A stretch of 64,000 nt of DNA from the NCBI RefSeq assembly GCF_000179615.1, contig NZ_AEDD01000010.1:101001-165000 (forward strand), read 5' to 3'. The position numbers were made by a program, and so were the translations under genes. Below the pieces are notes generated by a model. That model worked only from the letters and a program-made list of their open reading frames with translations, was not told the DNA's origin and did no database searches. The DNA is from Paenibacillus curdlanolyticus YK9. GTDB taxonomy: Bacteria; Bacillota; Bacilli; Paenibacillales; Paenibacillaceae. How positions within the stretch are numbered: position 1 is the stretch's first letter; every line of letters starts with the position of its first letter. This document shows positions 36,894 through 46,744 of the stretch, in pieces.

Positions 36894-37823
36894 TCAACCG
36901 TTGCGTATTTTTTCGGCCAATTCGTCGATTTTACGCAGCCGGTGATTTACGCCCGATTTGCTGACCTTAACCTTCAATAATTCGCCAACTTCCGTCAAAT
37001 TCATGTCAGGATGCAGGAGACGAATTTCAGCGACTTCGCGCAATTTATCCGGCAGGCTTTCCAGCCCGACTTCCTTCTGGAGCAATCGAATATTGTCGAT
37101 TTGCCGAACCGCCGCGCCGATCGTTTTGTTCAAATTAGCCGTCTCGCAATTCACGATCCGATTAACGGAGTTGCGCATGTCGCGCATAATGCGCACGTCC
37201 TCGAATTTGAACAATGCTTGATGGGCTCCGATAATGTTCAGCAGCTCGATGATCTTCTCGCCCTCTTTGATATAGAAGATGAAACCCTTCTTCCGCTCAA
37301 TGCAACGGGCGTTCAAATCGAACTTGTTCGCCAGATCGGCAAGCGCCTGGCAGTGCTCCTCATACAACGATGCGATTTCCAGATGATATGAGGATCCTTC
37401 CGGGTTGTTCACCGAGCCGCCGGCGAGGAATGCACCGCGAAGGTACGACCGCTTGCAGCATGATTTTTTAATAATATCCTTGTCGATTCCTTGCTGGAAC
37501 AAGAAGCCCTCTGACACGATACTAAGCTCTTTTAGTATTTCCTGTACTTTCGCTGGAATGCGCACCATGTAAACATTATTCTTTTTAAGCCGCATTTTTT
37601 TGCGAACAAGCAATTCCGTATGCACGTCAAACTTCTTCTTAATCAAGCTGTAGATCCGTCGAGCGATGGCCGCATTCTCCGTTGAGATGTCGAGAATCAC
37701 TTTGCGGTTCGTCAACGATACCGAGCCATTCATGCGGATAAGCGCAGACAGCTCCGCTTTCTCGCAGCATGCGTCCGTGTCGATTAACGTCAATTCTTTC
37801 TTCGTTTGCGCCGCAAAGGACAT
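36894..37823 (-). CDS. whiA: DNA-binding protein WhiA
   Basis: A 309-residue WhiA with two LAGLIDADG-like halves and a C-terminal helix-turn-helix. Features seen: [11 protein letters not shown] at the start, [27 protein letters not shown] in the middle, [18 protein letters not shown], and [13 protein letters not shown] with [12 protein letters not shown] at the end. It helps coordinate cell division and chromosome segregation in Bacillus. ATG 37823 follows AGAGGTG. It lies six bases behind yvcK. Confidence 0.97.
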   Translation of the reverse strand: MSFAAQTKKELTLIDTDACCEKAELSALIRMNGSVSLTNRKVILDISTENAAIARRIYSLIKKKFDVHTELLVRKKMRLKKNNVYMVRIPAKVQEILKELSIVSEGFLFQQGIDKDIIKKSCCKRSYLRGAFLAGGSVNNPEGSSYHLEIASLYEEHCQALADLANKFDLNARCIERKKGFIFYIKEGEKIIELLNIIGAHQALFKFEDVRIMRDMRNSVNRIVNCETANLNKTIGAAVRQIDNIRLLQKEVGLESLPDKLREVAEIRLLHPDMNLTEVGELLKVKVSKSGVNHRLRKIDELAEKIRNG

Positions 37824-37829
37824 ATCGTT

Positions 37830-38819
37830 TCACCTCTTCCGTGTCATCCAGTCGTCAACCAGCTGATAAATGTGTTGGCTTAGCTTCGCAGCGTCATGCC
37901 GCAAATAAGTACGGAATAGTACGAGCCGGTCTGCAATGACCTTATAGCCCCGCTTCTTCACTTCTTCCAAGTCGAGATGGACCGCCTTCGCGCCCTTCTC
38001 GGCGTATTTGCCTTGAATTTGCGGAGGAATTTCCCCGTTATTCACGATAATATAATCAAATAAATGATGGCCAATATGCGCGTACAGCGCATCCAAATGG
38101 TCGCTCACAGAATAATCGTCCGTCTCGCCCGGCTGCGTCATGACGTTGCACACGAACATCTTGAGCGCATCAGACGATACGATGGCATCCGCAAGCTTAG
38201 GAACGAGGAGATTCGGGATAATGCTTGTGTACAAGCTGCCTGGGCCGATCAGAATCGCATCCGCCTCTTGAATCGCTTCTACCGCTTCCGAGAGCGGCTC
38301 GACGTCTGCAGGCTCGATAAATACGCGTTTGATCGCCTTGCCCGCTTTCGGGATCATCGACTCGCCCACGACAATCGTGCCGTCGGCCATCTCCCCCTTG
38401 AGCACGATAGCCTGACCAGCCGCTGGAAGAACGCGTCCTCGAACGGCTAGTACGCGGCTAAGCTCCCGAACACCCGTTACGAAATCGCCGGAAATGTCCG
38501 TTATCGCTGCAAGCATCAGGTTGCCAAGGCTATGTCCTACGAGACCAGTGCCGTTGTTGAACCGATAATTCAACAAATTCGACAGCAGCGGCTCCACATC
38601 GGCTAGCGCGAGCAGCACGTTGCGGATGTCGCCAGGCGGCGGAATTTGAAGCTCATTGCGCAAGATGCCTGAACTGCCGCCATCATCCGCAACCGTCACA
38701 ATAGCTGTTATATCAAGCGCCTTCTCCTTCAACCCCCGCAGCATGACCGATAGGCCAGTGCCGCCGCCGATCACGACGATTTTGGGGCGTGTCGAAGCCG
38801 ATTGTTCGCTGCCTTTCAT
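37830..38819 (-). CDS. yvcK: Gluconeogenesis factor YvcK/GlmR
   Basis: A 329-residue CofD-like protein needed for growth on gluconeogenic carbon sources; it binds UDP-GlcNAc in B. subtilis. It starts KIVVIGGGTGLSVMLRGLKE, then VTVADDGGSSGILRNE, PPPGDIRNVLLALAD, LVGHSLGNLMLAA and LIGPGSLYTSIIPNLLV. The ATG at 38819 overlaps the control region behind rapZ (12 bp after its stop). It is co-transcribed with rapZ, whiA and crh. Confidence 0.96.
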   Translation of the reverse strand: MKGSEQSASTRPKIVVIGGGTGLSVMLRGLKEKALDITAIVTVADDGGSSGILRNELQIPPPGDIRNVLLALADVEPLLSNLLNYRFNNGTGLVGHSLGNLMLAAITDISGDFVTGVRELSRVLAVRGRVLPAAGQAIVLKGEMADGTIVVGESMIPKAGKAIKRVFIEPADVEPLSEAVEAIQEADAILIGPGSLYTSIIPNLLVPKLADAIVSSDALKMFVCNVMTQPGETDDYSVSDHLDALYAHIGHHLFDYIIVNNGEIPPQIQGKYAEKGAKAVHLDLEEVKKRGYKVIADRLVLFRTYLRHDAAKLSQHIYQLVDDWMTRKR

Positions 38820-38831
38820 TCCTGCACCCCA

Positions 38832-39722
38832 CTAATGCCGATCCCGGTCGGAGTCACGGTGGCTTACTCTTACCGTCTCCGTATCGCTGCTGCCGAGCAT
38901 GCGGCCCAAATATTCAGCAATTGCTACCGAGCGGTGCTTGCCGCCCGTACAGCCAATGCCGACAACAACTTGGCTCTTCCCTTCCTTCCGATATAACGGA
39001 ATCAGGAAGTTAAGCATATCAAGCAGCTTCGTCAGAAACATTTGCGTCTCTGGCCACTTCATAACATATTCATATACATCGGGATTTTGTCCCGTGTTCG
39101 GCCTTAAATGCTCGATGTAGTGCGGATTCGGCAAAAAGCGAACGTCATAGATTAAATCTGCGTCGATCGGAATGCCGTATTTAAAGCCAAACGAGGTTAC
39201 ATTGACGTTAATACCCGTCTGCTCTACGTTCGTAAACCGCGACACGATGCGCTCCTTCAAATGCGCCGGCTTCAGGCTGCTCGTATCGATCACCTGCGTG
39301 GCCATGCCTTTGAGGTCCTCCAGCATCCGTCTTTCCAACCCAATGCCGTCAAGCGGCATGCCGTCTGGCGCAAGCGGATGACGTCTGCGGCTTTCCTTGT
39401 ACCGCTGAACGAGCACCGCGTCGGTCGCATCCAGGAACAGAATTTCGCAGCTAATCGTGTAATGCTCCTTAATAAAGGTCAAGGACTCCGATAACGCCGT
39501 AAAGAAGTCTCTGCTTCGCAGGTCGATGACAAGCGCAACCTTGCCGATTTTACCGTTCGACTGCTCAATCAGCTCCGCGAATTTAGGAATAAGGACCGGG
39601 GGTAAATTGTCGACACAGAAAAAGCCAAGATCCTCCATGCTCTGCACCGCAATCGTTTTGCCCGCTCCCGACATTCCTGTAATGATGACGAGTTTGGCTA
39701 CTTGCATGGTTCCATTCTCCAT
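38832..39722 (-). CDS. rapZ: RNase adapter / nucleotide-binding protein RapZ (YvcJ)
   Basis: A 296-residue RapZ-family protein with an N-terminal P-loop ([10 protein letters not shown]) that hydrolyses GTP or ATP. Other blocks are [45 protein letters not shown] with [15 protein letters not shown] text, and [14 protein letters not shown] at the C-terminal end. In E. coli RapZ guides RNase E to GlmZ; in B. subtilis YvcJ affects competence. Either ATG at 39722 or 39707 has a ribosome site; the first gives the usual length. It heads the rapZ-yvcK-whiA-crh block. Confidence 0.95.
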   Translation of the reverse strand: MENGTMQVAKLVIITGMSGAGKTIAVQSMEDLGFFCVDNLPPVLIPKFAELIEQSNGKIGKVALVIDLRSRDFFTALSESLTFIKEHYTISCEILFLDATDAVLVQRYKESRRRHPLAPDGMPLDGIGLERRMLEDLKGMATQVIDTSSLKPAHLKERIVSRFTNVEQTGINVNVTSFGFKYGIPIDADLIYDVRFLPNPHYIEHLRPNTGQNPDVYEYVMKWPETQMFLTKLLDMLNFLIPLYRKEGKSQVVVGIGCTGGKHRSVAIAEYLGRMLGSSDTETVRVSHRDSDRDRH

Positions 39723-39768
39723 GTTGAAGCAACTCCTCTCCTACGAGCAATTCTGCCCTCTCATAGAC

Positions 39769-39792
39769 AAACCCGCCGGTAAGGGCGGGTTT
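39769..39792 (-). terminator. Hairpin between glcK and rapZ
   Basis: AAACCCGCC and GGCGGGTTT form a nine-base stem around six bases. The minus strand continues GTCTATG with few T, so termination may be partial. Confidence 0.6.
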
Positions 39793-39819
39793 GCCATCTC
39801 TTTGTAAATTCCAGCGCTC

Positions 39820-40770
39820 CTACGAGCGCAAAATCAGACCAGCGGCGCCGACGACACCCGCGTCGTTGCCTAGCGTAGCTGGAACGATTGTAACATTCTC
39901 TGCTGCTACCTCTGGCGTATACTTGAGGAATTCCTCGCGAATCTGCTCGAACAGGAACTCGCCTGCTTTGGATACGCCGCCGCCTACGATGAAGCGTTGC
40001 GGGTTCAGCACGACAGCAACGGATGCCATCGATTTGCCCAAGTAGTATGCAGCGCGGTTCACGATGCGGGAAGCAACTTCGTCGCCTGCCTTGGCAGCGT
40101 CGAACACTTCTTTCGCCATAATGTGCTCCGCGAGCGACAAGGAGGTGCGATCGCCGCGTTCTACCGCGTCATTCGCCATACGGATAATGCCCGTTGCCGA
40201 CGATACCGTCTCCAGGCAGCCCATTTTGCCGCAGCCGCACTGGATCGCTTCCAGATCGGGCACGATTTGCATATGTCCAAGCTCTCCGGCCATGCCGTTG
40301 AAGCCCTCATAAATTTTACCATTAATGATAATGCCGCCGCCTACGCCCGTACCGAGCGTGTAACATACGCAATGGTCGACGCCTTTGCCTGCACCTGCCC
40401 AAGCTTCGCCAAGCGCTGCAACGTTAGCATCATTATTGATGCGTACTGTCTTTTGCAGATGCTGCTCCAGATAGTCTTTCAGATGAACATCGCGCAATCC
40501 AAGATTAACCGAATTTTTTACAATCCCATTCGGAATGTCCAAGAAGCCGGCGATTCCTACGCCTACGCCTCCCACTTGCTCCCAATCATAGGCCGATTGC
40601 TCTACGATTCTCCGCGCGTAAGTTGCGATATTATGTAGGACAGTCTCCGTCCCTTTCTCGCATTCGGTCGGTCCTTCGTACGTATGGAGAAGATCGCCGC
40701 TTGGGTTGCAAATGCCAACCTTAATGGCGGTACCTCCGATATCGACTCCCACGTAGATTTGCTCAGACAT
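39820..40770 (-). CDS. glcK: Glucokinase (ROK family)
   Basis: A 316-residue ROK glucokinase. VGVDIGGTAIKVGI is the phosphate loop, NDANVAALGEAWAGAGKG has the catalytic Asp, and TLGTGVGGGIIINGKI with GELGHMQI follows. The zinc site is the CXCGXXGCXE motif, here CGCGKMGCLE, typical of Gram-positive glucokinases. It phosphorylates glucose with ATP. ATG 40770 has GAGGTGG at seven bases; a GTG one codon earlier is the other option. It lies between trxB and rapZ on the same strand. Confidence 0.94.
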   Translation of the reverse strand: MSEQIYVGVDIGGTAIKVGICNPSGDLLHTYEGPTECEKGTETVLHNIATYARRIVEQSAYDWEQVGGVGVGIAGFLDIPNGIVKNSVNLGLRDVHLKDYLEQHLQKTVRINNDANVAALGEAWAGAGKGVDHCVCYTLGTGVGGGIIINGKIYEGFNGMAGELGHMQIVPDLEAIQCGCGKMGCLETVSSATGIIRMANDAVERGDRTSLSLAEHIMAKEVFDAAKAGDEVASRIVNRAAYYLGKSMASVAVVLNPQRFIVGGGVSKAGEFLFEQIREEFLKYTPEVAAENVTIVPATLGNDAGVVGAAGLILRS

Positions 40771-41087
40771 CACTAGGCCACCTCGTTCACAAAGTTAAAC
40801 TGCTTCTGTACCAACTATAAGCGAAGGACCCCGATAGGTCAAGGCACGCAAAGCTGGAAGGGACGGGCCATTACCGTATCGGAAGATACGGGCGGAAGCG
40901 CCTTCAAGCATGACGTTGCAAAGACGCCCATTCCTCTCGAATGACCGTCTCCAATCCTAGCAATCTATGAGATTGGCGAGTGGATCAACCTTATGGACCG
41001 CCGTTCCGCTTCATGCTCCGCGCCTGTTATCCGGCTCATATGCCGTTTTAGCCTGCGACTGTTTCGCCAGACTGCTTGCGAATCAAT
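40771..41087. other. Spacer between trxB and glcK
   Basis: No credible gene. Apart from the trxB terminator at its right side I see no recognisable site. A glcK promoter is expected here but no clear box pair was found. Confidence 0.4.
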
Positions 41088-41139
41088 AAAAAAACCCGCT
41101 ACTCGTCGGCGCCCTTCCTGTGCCTGCTTCGTTAGCGGG
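41088..41139 (-). terminator. Intrinsic terminator of trxB
   Basis: On the minus strand CCCGCTA (from 41139) pairs with TAGCGGG (to 41095), followed by seven T. The loop is long and itself GC-rich. Confidence 0.75.
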
Positions 41140-41182
41140 AGTTTGCTATTGTTAAGCTTGTGTATATATCGTGAATCGTGTG

Positions 41183-42130
41183 CTACAACGAAACGCTCCA
41201 GTCCTGCGTGACGTGTCCGTCCAAAAACTTCTCAGCATCCAACGCGGCCATACAGCCGCTGCCTGCTGCGGTAATCGCTTGGCGATACTTATTGTCCTGT
41301 ACGTCTCCGCATGCGAATACGCCAGCCACGTTCGTCTCTGTCGAGCCCTGCTTCACCTTAATGTAGCCGTGCTCATCCGTGTCGATTTGCCCGCTTAAGA
41401 AGCCCGTATTCGGCGTGTGGCCGATCGCGACGAAGATGCCGTCCGTGGCCAAAACCTCTTCTTCGCCTGTCTCGTTGTTACGAACTTTAAGGCCAGTGAC
41501 GCCCATGCCGCTTGCTACGACTTCAACCGGCGTCTTATTCAGGCCCCAGCTGATCTTCTCATTGTCGCGAGCACGATCCTGCATAATCTTGGATGCACGC
41601 AGCTCATCGCGCCGATGCACTAGCTTAACCTCCGACGCGAACCGCGTTAAGAAGTTGGCCTCCTCCATGGCGGAGTCGCCGCCGCCGACCACGATAATCT
41701 TTTTGCCTCGGAAGAAAAATCCGTCGCAGGTCGCGCATGTGCTGACGCCGCGTCCTACGTTCTCCTTCTCCCCCGGAACGCCAATATATTTAGCGGAGGC
41801 TCCCGTCGAAATAATTAACGTCTCGCCTACGAGCTCCCCATGGCCTTCTACTTGCAGCTTGAAAGGACGCTGCGACAGGTCAACGCTGTTCACCCAGCCT
41901 GTGCGAAACTCCGCGCCAAAGCGTTCTGCTTGCTTGCGCATATTTGCCATGAGCTCCGGTCCCATAATTCCTTCAGGAAATCCTGGGAAGTTCTCCACTT
42001 CCGTTGTCGTCGTCAATTGACCGCCTGGTTCCGGGCCTTCAATTACGAGCGGCTTCATGTTCGCGCGCGCAAGATAGATTGCCGCAGTCAGGCCGGATGG
42101 CCCCGTTCCGATAATGATCGATTTGTACAT
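41183..42130 (-). CDS. trxB: Thioredoxin reductase
   Basis: A 315-residue FAD/NADPH thioredoxin reductase. IIGTGPSGLTAAIYLARA is the FAD loop, STCATCDGFFFRGKK holds the redox CxxC pair, VVGGGDSAMEEANFL is the NADPH loop, and GVFACGDVQDNKYRQAITAAGSG closes the FAD site. It keeps thioredoxin reduced. ATG 42130 follows AGGAGG. It lies 128 bp behind the TPR protein gene, an order also known from B. subtilis (yvcD-trxB). Confidence 0.96.
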   Translation of the reverse strand: MYKSIIIGTGPSGLTAAIYLARANMKPLVIEGPEPGGQLTTTTEVENFPGFPEGIMGPELMANMRKQAERFGAEFRTGWVNSVDLSQRPFKLQVEGHGELVGETLIISTGASAKYIGVPGEKENVGRGVSTCATCDGFFFRGKKIIVVGGGDSAMEEANFLTRFASEVKLVHRRDELRASKIMQDRARDNEKISWGLNKTPVEVVASGMGVTGLKVRNNETGEEEVLATDGIFVAIGHTPNTGFLSGQIDTDEHGYIKVKQGSTETNVAGVFACGDVQDNKYRQAITAAGSGCMAALDAEKFLDGHVTQDWSVSL

Positions 42131-42258
42131 AACCAAACCTCCTGGTTGCAGCCTGCCCGTCATAAGGCGAGCTGCGCACGATATGCTGTTCCCCCCTAGG
42201 ATACCCGCTAAAGGGGGCCATCAATCACGCTTATGCCAGAGCAGCTTGCAAGATGCGG

Positions 42259-44022
42259 CTACTCTTGATCGTAATCATCTCTAGGGCGAGTTTGAAGCAC
42301 AGCGTTGGCGGAGCGCATTTTGTCTTGGATACCGCATATTTCATCGATTCTGCGAGCATGCTTACTGACAGTAGCAGCTGACGCTTCATACCGGCGCGCA
42401 ACCTCTTCGAACGAGATCGAGCGGCTATGCATCTTGGCCGTCCAATACTCAAGCGCCGCTGCCCAGACACCGGGCTTGCCGATCTTGGGTACGTCCGGAT
42501 AAATCCGGGACAGGAATTCAATCCATAGCGTCAACAGGTCATGCTGCTGCACCAAATCGTAGCTTGGACGCATTCTGCGAAGCGCTTCATCCAGCACATC
42601 CTGCCAGCTGTCCTCCCATACCGGCAATCGCGTTGGTATGCGCCTCGGCTCTACCAGTGTCGGTTCGCCGCCGAACACTGCTTCTACCGAATCCGTTTCG
42701 CCTAGCGAACGAAGGACGAGCAGCGCGATACGCTTGAGATCGTCTTCCTCCTGCGGCTCCTTCAAGAAAGCATGCAGCGCCTCGCGCACCTCTTCGTCGC
42801 CGATCATGCCGAGCGCCTGAATCACCTGCAGCTTCGTTTGGCGATCGCCATGCCGCAGCGCCCAGAAGAACGAGGAGCGTACGAGCGGATCACGTTTAAA
42901 CCGCTCCGGTATCGCCTCGCCCGGAAGCCGCTCCCACAGTTTAATCTGCTCTTCGAAGGGCAGATGATAGTGGTAGCTGACAGGGGCCGGTTGCTGCCCT
43001 TTGTCTCGCACTTCCGCCAAGTAATCCAAATAATACGGCGCAACCTCTGACTGCGGGTCGACCACGCGTCCTTGCTGCCATAGCTTCTCGGCTTCGACAT
43101 AACGCCCCGTTTGGCAAGCGGCAACCGCGGCATAGTGGCACAGGCTGCCGTCCACGCTGCCGCTCGTGCGGATCAAGCGGCTGAAGTGGCGATAGGCGCC
43201 TTCATGGTCGCCAAGAATGCCTAACGTTGTTGCTAGCTTAAAGGCATGCTCTTGGTGAAACGGATAGGTTTTGCGCAGCAAGCTCAGCATATTCGCCAGC
43301 TTCTCGCGCTCCCCGCCGTGCTGATAGAAGATTGCCAGATTGCACAAGGCATGCAAGTTGCCCTCGTCCAGCTCCAGCACCTTCAAAATCGTCTGCATTG
43401 CTCTATCAAACTGGCCCATGTAGTAGAAGGCAAGCGCAAGATTGTTCCGCGCCGCTGAGAATTCCGGATGCTGTTCCACGATCTCCTCAAGCAGCTTTAC
43501 CGCCTGTGCAAACTTCCCTTCCTCCAGCAAAATGCGCGCCTGGTCATGCTCGCGCATCCCGCCAAGCGACTTCACATTCGCCTGCTTCGTTGGCCGAGCC
43601 AGCTCGAAGGTAAGCAGCTCCATCATCTCTTCGGCTTCATCGATGAAATGCCCTTCGTCGTCCTCTTCCAAGTACTGCACGAGCGAGTCTTCTGCCGCTT
43701 CGTACATTTCCATGTTGGCATAATTGTTCGCCATATAAAAATGGCATTCCGTCATCGTCGGATCAAGCTCATCGACGATCCACTTCAAAATCTTATTCGA
43801 CTCCTCATAGTTGCCGAGCTCCGACAAAATTCCCGCCATGTTGCAATGATTAACCGGATTTTCAGGCTCAAACTGCGCGGCGCGCCGGAAATTTTTCAGT
43901 GCCTTGTCATAATGATATCGATCCAGCGACCGAACGGCCCGCTCGAAGAAGTACGTCGCGTCCCATTGTACTGGTATTATTTTAGCTGGCTTGCCCGAAA
44001 CCGCGCGTTGCTTCTCTTTCAT
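42259..44022 (-). CDS. TPR-repeat protein with C-terminal helix-turn-helix-like segment
   Basis: A 587-residue protein. Residues 20-330 hold about eight tetratricopeptide repeats, such as ALKNFRRAAQFEPENPVNHC, AVKLLEEIVEQHPEFSAARN and AMQTILKVLELDEGNLHAL. Residues 380-460 form a helical, HEAT-like part around the DRQTKLQVIQALGMIGDEEV stretch. Near the end, ISFEEVARRYEASAATVSKH looks like a helix-turn-helix. There is no signal peptide, so it is cytosolic. ATG 44022 follows GGGAGGTG. It is the larger counterpart of B. subtilis YvcD, upstream of trxB. The binding partner is unknown. Confidence 0.85.
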   Translation of the reverse strand: MKEKQRAVSGKPAKIIPVQWDATYFFERAVRSLDRYHYDKALKNFRRAAQFEPENPVNHCNMAGILSELGNYEESNKILKWIVDELDPTMTECHFYMANNYANMEMYEAAEDSLVQYLEEDDEGHFIDEAEEMMELLTFELARPTKQANVKSLGGMREHDQARILLEEGKFAQAVKLLEEIVEQHPEFSAARNNLALAFYYMGQFDRAMQTILKVLELDEGNLHALCNLAIFYQHGGEREKLANMLSLLRKTYPFHQEHAFKLATTLGILGDHEGAYRHFSRLIRTSGSVDGSLCHYAAVAACQTGRYVEAEKLWQQGRVVDPQSEVAPYYLDYLAEVRDKGQQPAPVSYHYHLPFEEQIKLWERLPGEAIPERFKRDPLVRSSFFWALRHGDRQTKLQVIQALGMIGDEEVREALHAFLKEPQEEDDLKRIALLVLRSLGETDSVEAVFGGEPTLVEPRRIPTRLPVWEDSWQDVLDEALRRMRPSYDLVQQHDLLTLWIEFLSRIYPDVPKIGKPGVWAAALEYWTAKMHSRSISFEEVARRYEASAATVSKHARRIDEICGIQDKMRSANAVLQTRPRDDYDQE

Positions 44023-44106
44023 ATGCAAGGCACCTCCCGTTATCGTCTAATGTTGTCACGATTATATCACAGCGCCGCCCATCGTTACAGGATGGAAAAA
44101 GCGGAA

Positions 44107-44138
44107 AAATCGCGGGCGCATGATGCGTCCCGCGATTT
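44107..44138 (-). terminator. Intrinsic terminator of prs/his operon
   Basis: AAATCGCGGG and CCCGCGATTT form a ten-base stem; the minus strand continues with T-rich sequence. It lies 18 bp after the PRPP synthetase stop and should end the histidine operon. Confidence 0.85.
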
Positions 44139-44155
44139 CTCTTGGTTTTGCCGGC

Positions 44156-45106
44156 TTAAATACCAGCGTTTTTGAAGAGCGTACTGATCGATCCGCCCTG
44201 CATGATGATCCGCGTAGCGTCAGCCAGCATCGGAGCAACAGACAGTACCTTGAACCGTTCCGGCCGGTGGCTCGGAAGCGCGATCGAGTCGGTTACGACT
44301 ACTTCTTTAATATTCGGGTGATCCAAACGCTGCAGGGCATTGCCGGAGAACAACGGATGCGTTGCACAAACGAAGATATCCTCTGCGCCGCGCTCCTTGA
44401 GCCCCTCGACAACGTTAACAATCGTGCTACCCGTGTCGATCAGGTCTTCGATGATGATCGGCGTTTTGCCTTCCACATCACCGATAACGTGCGTAATGAC
44501 CGATTCATTGTGTGCCGGGCGTTTCTTAATCATCATTGCGAACGGACAATCCAAGTAGTTAGCCAGCATTTCTGCAGTCGATGCACGGCCTGCATCCGGC
44601 GATACGACAATTGGATTCTTGATGTCTTTGTTCTTCAGATAGTCGCTGATGGTGTCAAGCGCCGTCAGATGGTCGACCGGGATGTTGAAGAAGCCTTGGA
44701 TCGCAGGTGCGTGCAAATCGATCGTAACGACGCGATGAGCACCGACTGTCGTTAATACATCCGCCACCATTTTGGCCGAGATCGGCTCACGTGGTGCTGC
44801 TTTACGTTCTTGGCGCGCATAGCCATAATGCGGCATAATGACGTTGATCGTCCTTGCGGACGCCCGTTTTGCTGCATCGATCATAATCAACAACTCGACG
44901 AAATGATCGTTGATTGGATGCGATAAAGATTGCACGAGGAAGACGTCGCAGTTCCGGATCCCTTCTTCGTAGTTGACGTAGATCTCGCCGCCTTTGAACC
45001 GGGATAGCTTAATGGCACCGAGCTGGAGTCCCAACTCCGCCGCAATCTTCTCGGCTAATTCCGGGTTGGACGAACCCGAAAAAATACGCAACTTGTCGCT
45101 TAACAT
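44156..45106 (-). CDS. prs: Ribose-phosphate pyrophosphokinase paralogue in the his operon
   Basis: A 316-residue PRPP synthetase homologue; PRPP is the substrate of HisG. FSGSSNPELAEKIA, RFKGGEIYVNYEE and GYARQERKAAPREPISAKM form the first domain and ATP loop. DLHAPAIQGFFNIPVDHL and the PRPP loop IIIEDLIDTGSTIV follow. In the usual SPDHGG motif the text is SPDAGR, so a conserved His is Ala, and the PRPP loop departs from DDIIDTAGT. It may be a specialised or less regulated isozyme. ATG 45106 follows AGGAGGG. It is the last gene of the his operon. The housekeeping prs next to glmU is expected elsewhere. Confidence 0.88.
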   Translation of the reverse strand: MLSDKLRIFSGSSNPELAEKIAAELGLQLGAIKLSRFKGGEIYVNYEEGIRNCDVFLVQSLSHPINDHFVELLIMIDAAKRASARTINVIMPHYGYARQERKAAPREPISAKMVADVLTTVGAHRVVTIDLHAPAIQGFFNIPVDHLTALDTISDYLKNKDIKNPIVVSPDAGRASTAEMLANYLDCPFAMMIKKRPAHNESVITHVIGDVEGKTPIIIEDLIDTGSTIVNVVEGLKERGAEDIFVCATHPLFSGNALQRLDHPNIKEVVVTDSIALPSHRPERFKVLSVAPMLADATRIIMQGGSISTLFKNAGI

Positions 45107-45191
45107 GATACCCTCCTGAGCGTTTGAACCACATTATAGTTACTTTAATAGCTTGTTCGACAGACTTATTATACATCGAATACAGAATAAT

Positions 45192-45998
45192 TCAAAAATC
45201 GACCAGCGTTCTAATTCGGCGCTCAAACGTCGCCAGCTGTACAAAACCGGCTTCTTTCAAACATTGTCGCGCTTGTTCCAAATTTTCTGCCAGTCTGGCA
45301 GGCGAATGGGCGTCCGAGCCAATCGTGATCGGAATGCCTAATTCCTTCGCGTAATGGAGCATCCGCTTGCCCGGGAACATCTCTGCGCAAGCATGCCGAA
45401 GACCTGATGCATTGAGCTCTATCGCCATGCCGCTGCGCTTGACCGCCTCTAATGCGGCGTTCTCAAGTCCCGTCACATCGCCTTCCGGCTTGAAGCCGAA
45501 ACGCTTGATCACATCGATATGGCCGATGTAGTCGTAGAAGCCCGTTTTGGTCGCCTTAATAATCGCGTCGTAATATTGCTCGTAGACCGCCATTGGGTCG
45601 CGACCTTCCCAGCCTTGCGTTTGCCGGAAGTCCGTAATGTCCCATGTGCCAAGGAAATGGACGGACCCGATGACGTAATCCCAAGGATAGGCGTTCACGA
45701 TTGCTTCTATCTTCTCCTCAGAGCCCTCGATATAGTCGCCTTCCAGCCCGACGCGAACGTCGATCTGGCCTTTGTACTTCTCCTTCAGCGAGAAAGCTTC
45801 CTCGACATAACGAGGGAGCTCTTCCATCGGCATTGCCATCTCCGGGTAATACTCCTCAGGATTGACGTGCAGCAATGGCATGTGGTCGGACAAGCCGATC
45901 TGGTCCAGTCCGATCGCAATGCCTTGCTTGACGTACTCCTCCAGCTTGCCGACCGCATGGCCGCACCGCTCATGATGCGTATGATAATCAATTAGCAT
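45192..45998 (-). CDS. hisJ: Histidinol-phosphatase HisJ (PHP family)
   Basis: A 268-residue PHP-fold phosphatase. DYHTHHERCGHA supplies the first metal histidines, GLSDHMPL the next, VRVGLEGDYIEG, VIGSVHFLG and IGHIDVIKRF continue the metal cluster, and ITIGSDAHSP ends it. It removes phosphate from L-histidinol phosphate, the step before HisD. ATG 45998 follows GGGAGGC. It lies 38 bp behind hisIE. Confidence 0.94.
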   Translation of the reverse strand: MLIDYHTHHERCGHAVGKLEEYVKQGIAIGLDQIGLSDHMPLLHVNPEEYYPEMAMPMEELPRYVEEAFSLKEKYKGQIDVRVGLEGDYIEGSEEKIEAIVNAYPWDYVIGSVHFLGTWDITDFRQTQGWEGRDPMAVYEQYYDAIIKATKTGFYDYIGHIDVIKRFGFKPEGDVTGLENAALEAVKRSGMAIELNASGLRHACAEMFPGKRMLHYAKELGIPITIGSDAHSPARLAENLEQARQCLKEAGFVQLATFERRIRTLVDF

Positions 45999-46036
45999 CT
46001 GCTTGCCTCCCGCTCCTTGTTACGTTATGGCCTGCC

Positions 46037-46744
46037 CTAACGGTTCATTTTATTCGTTGTCGGCTTGTTGTGGCGGGCGCCTAGCTCAGCCATGACGTCA
46101 TCGAGCGAAATGCCGCGCTCGCGGAGCAGCACCATGAGGTGGAACAGCAGGTCGCTCGTTTCGCTGCGCAGCTCTTCGTTGTCGCCGTTTTTGGCAGCAA
46201 TCACGACTTCGATCGATTCCTCGCCGAACTTTTTCAATATTTTATCGAGGCCCTTCTCGAACAAGTAGGTCGTATAAGCGCCTTCAGGGCGTTCCGCATA
46301 ACGTTTAGAGATAACCGCTTCCAGCTCATTGAGCATCCGGAACCGGTCGCCTTGCACGTCTTGCGCACCCTGAACAGCTGCTGCCTCCTCGATGATCGGG
46401 TTGAAGAAGCAGGAATACCGTCCCGTATGGCAGGCTGCGCCGTTCTGGTCAACGCGTACCAGCAGCGTATCCGCATCGCAGTCATAATGAATTGAACGAA
46501 TCGGCTGCGTGTGGCCGCTCGTAGCGCCCTTGTGCCACAGCTCGCTGCGCGAACGACTCCAGAACCAAGTCTCGCCGCTCTCGACAGACAGCTTAAGCGA
46601 TTCGGCATTCATGTAAGCAAGCATAACAACCTCTTTGCTTACAGCGTCCTGCACGATCGCAGCAACCAGCCCGTCTTTATCCCACTTAATGCGCTGCTGC
46701 AGTTCCTCGATGGATGCCGCCGACGCTGTTTGGTTGTCGCTCAT
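46037..46744 (-). CDS. hisI: Bifunctional phosphoribosyl-AMP cyclohydrolase / phosphoribosyl-ATP pyrophosphohydrolase
   Basis: A 235-residue fusion enzyme for histidine steps two and three. Residues 15-130 are the cyclohydrolase: [38 protein letters not shown] and [10 protein letters not shown] with zinc ligands. Residues 135-235 are the pyrophosphohydrolase: [20 protein letters not shown] and [18 protein letters not shown] 46744 overlaps the hisF stop by four bases (ATGA), so the two are coupled. Confidence 0.96.
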   Translation of the reverse strand: MSDNQTASAASIEELQQRIKWDKDGLVAAIVQDAVSKEVVMLAYMNAESLKLSVESGETWFWSRSRSELWHKGATSGHTQPIRSIHYDCDADTLLVRVDQNGAACHTGRYSCFFNPIIEEAAAVQGAQDVQGDRFRMLNELEAVISKRYAERPEGAYTTYLFEKGLDKILKKFGEESIEVVIAAKNGDNEELRSETSDLLFHLMVLLRERGISLDDVMAELGARHNKPTTNKMNR

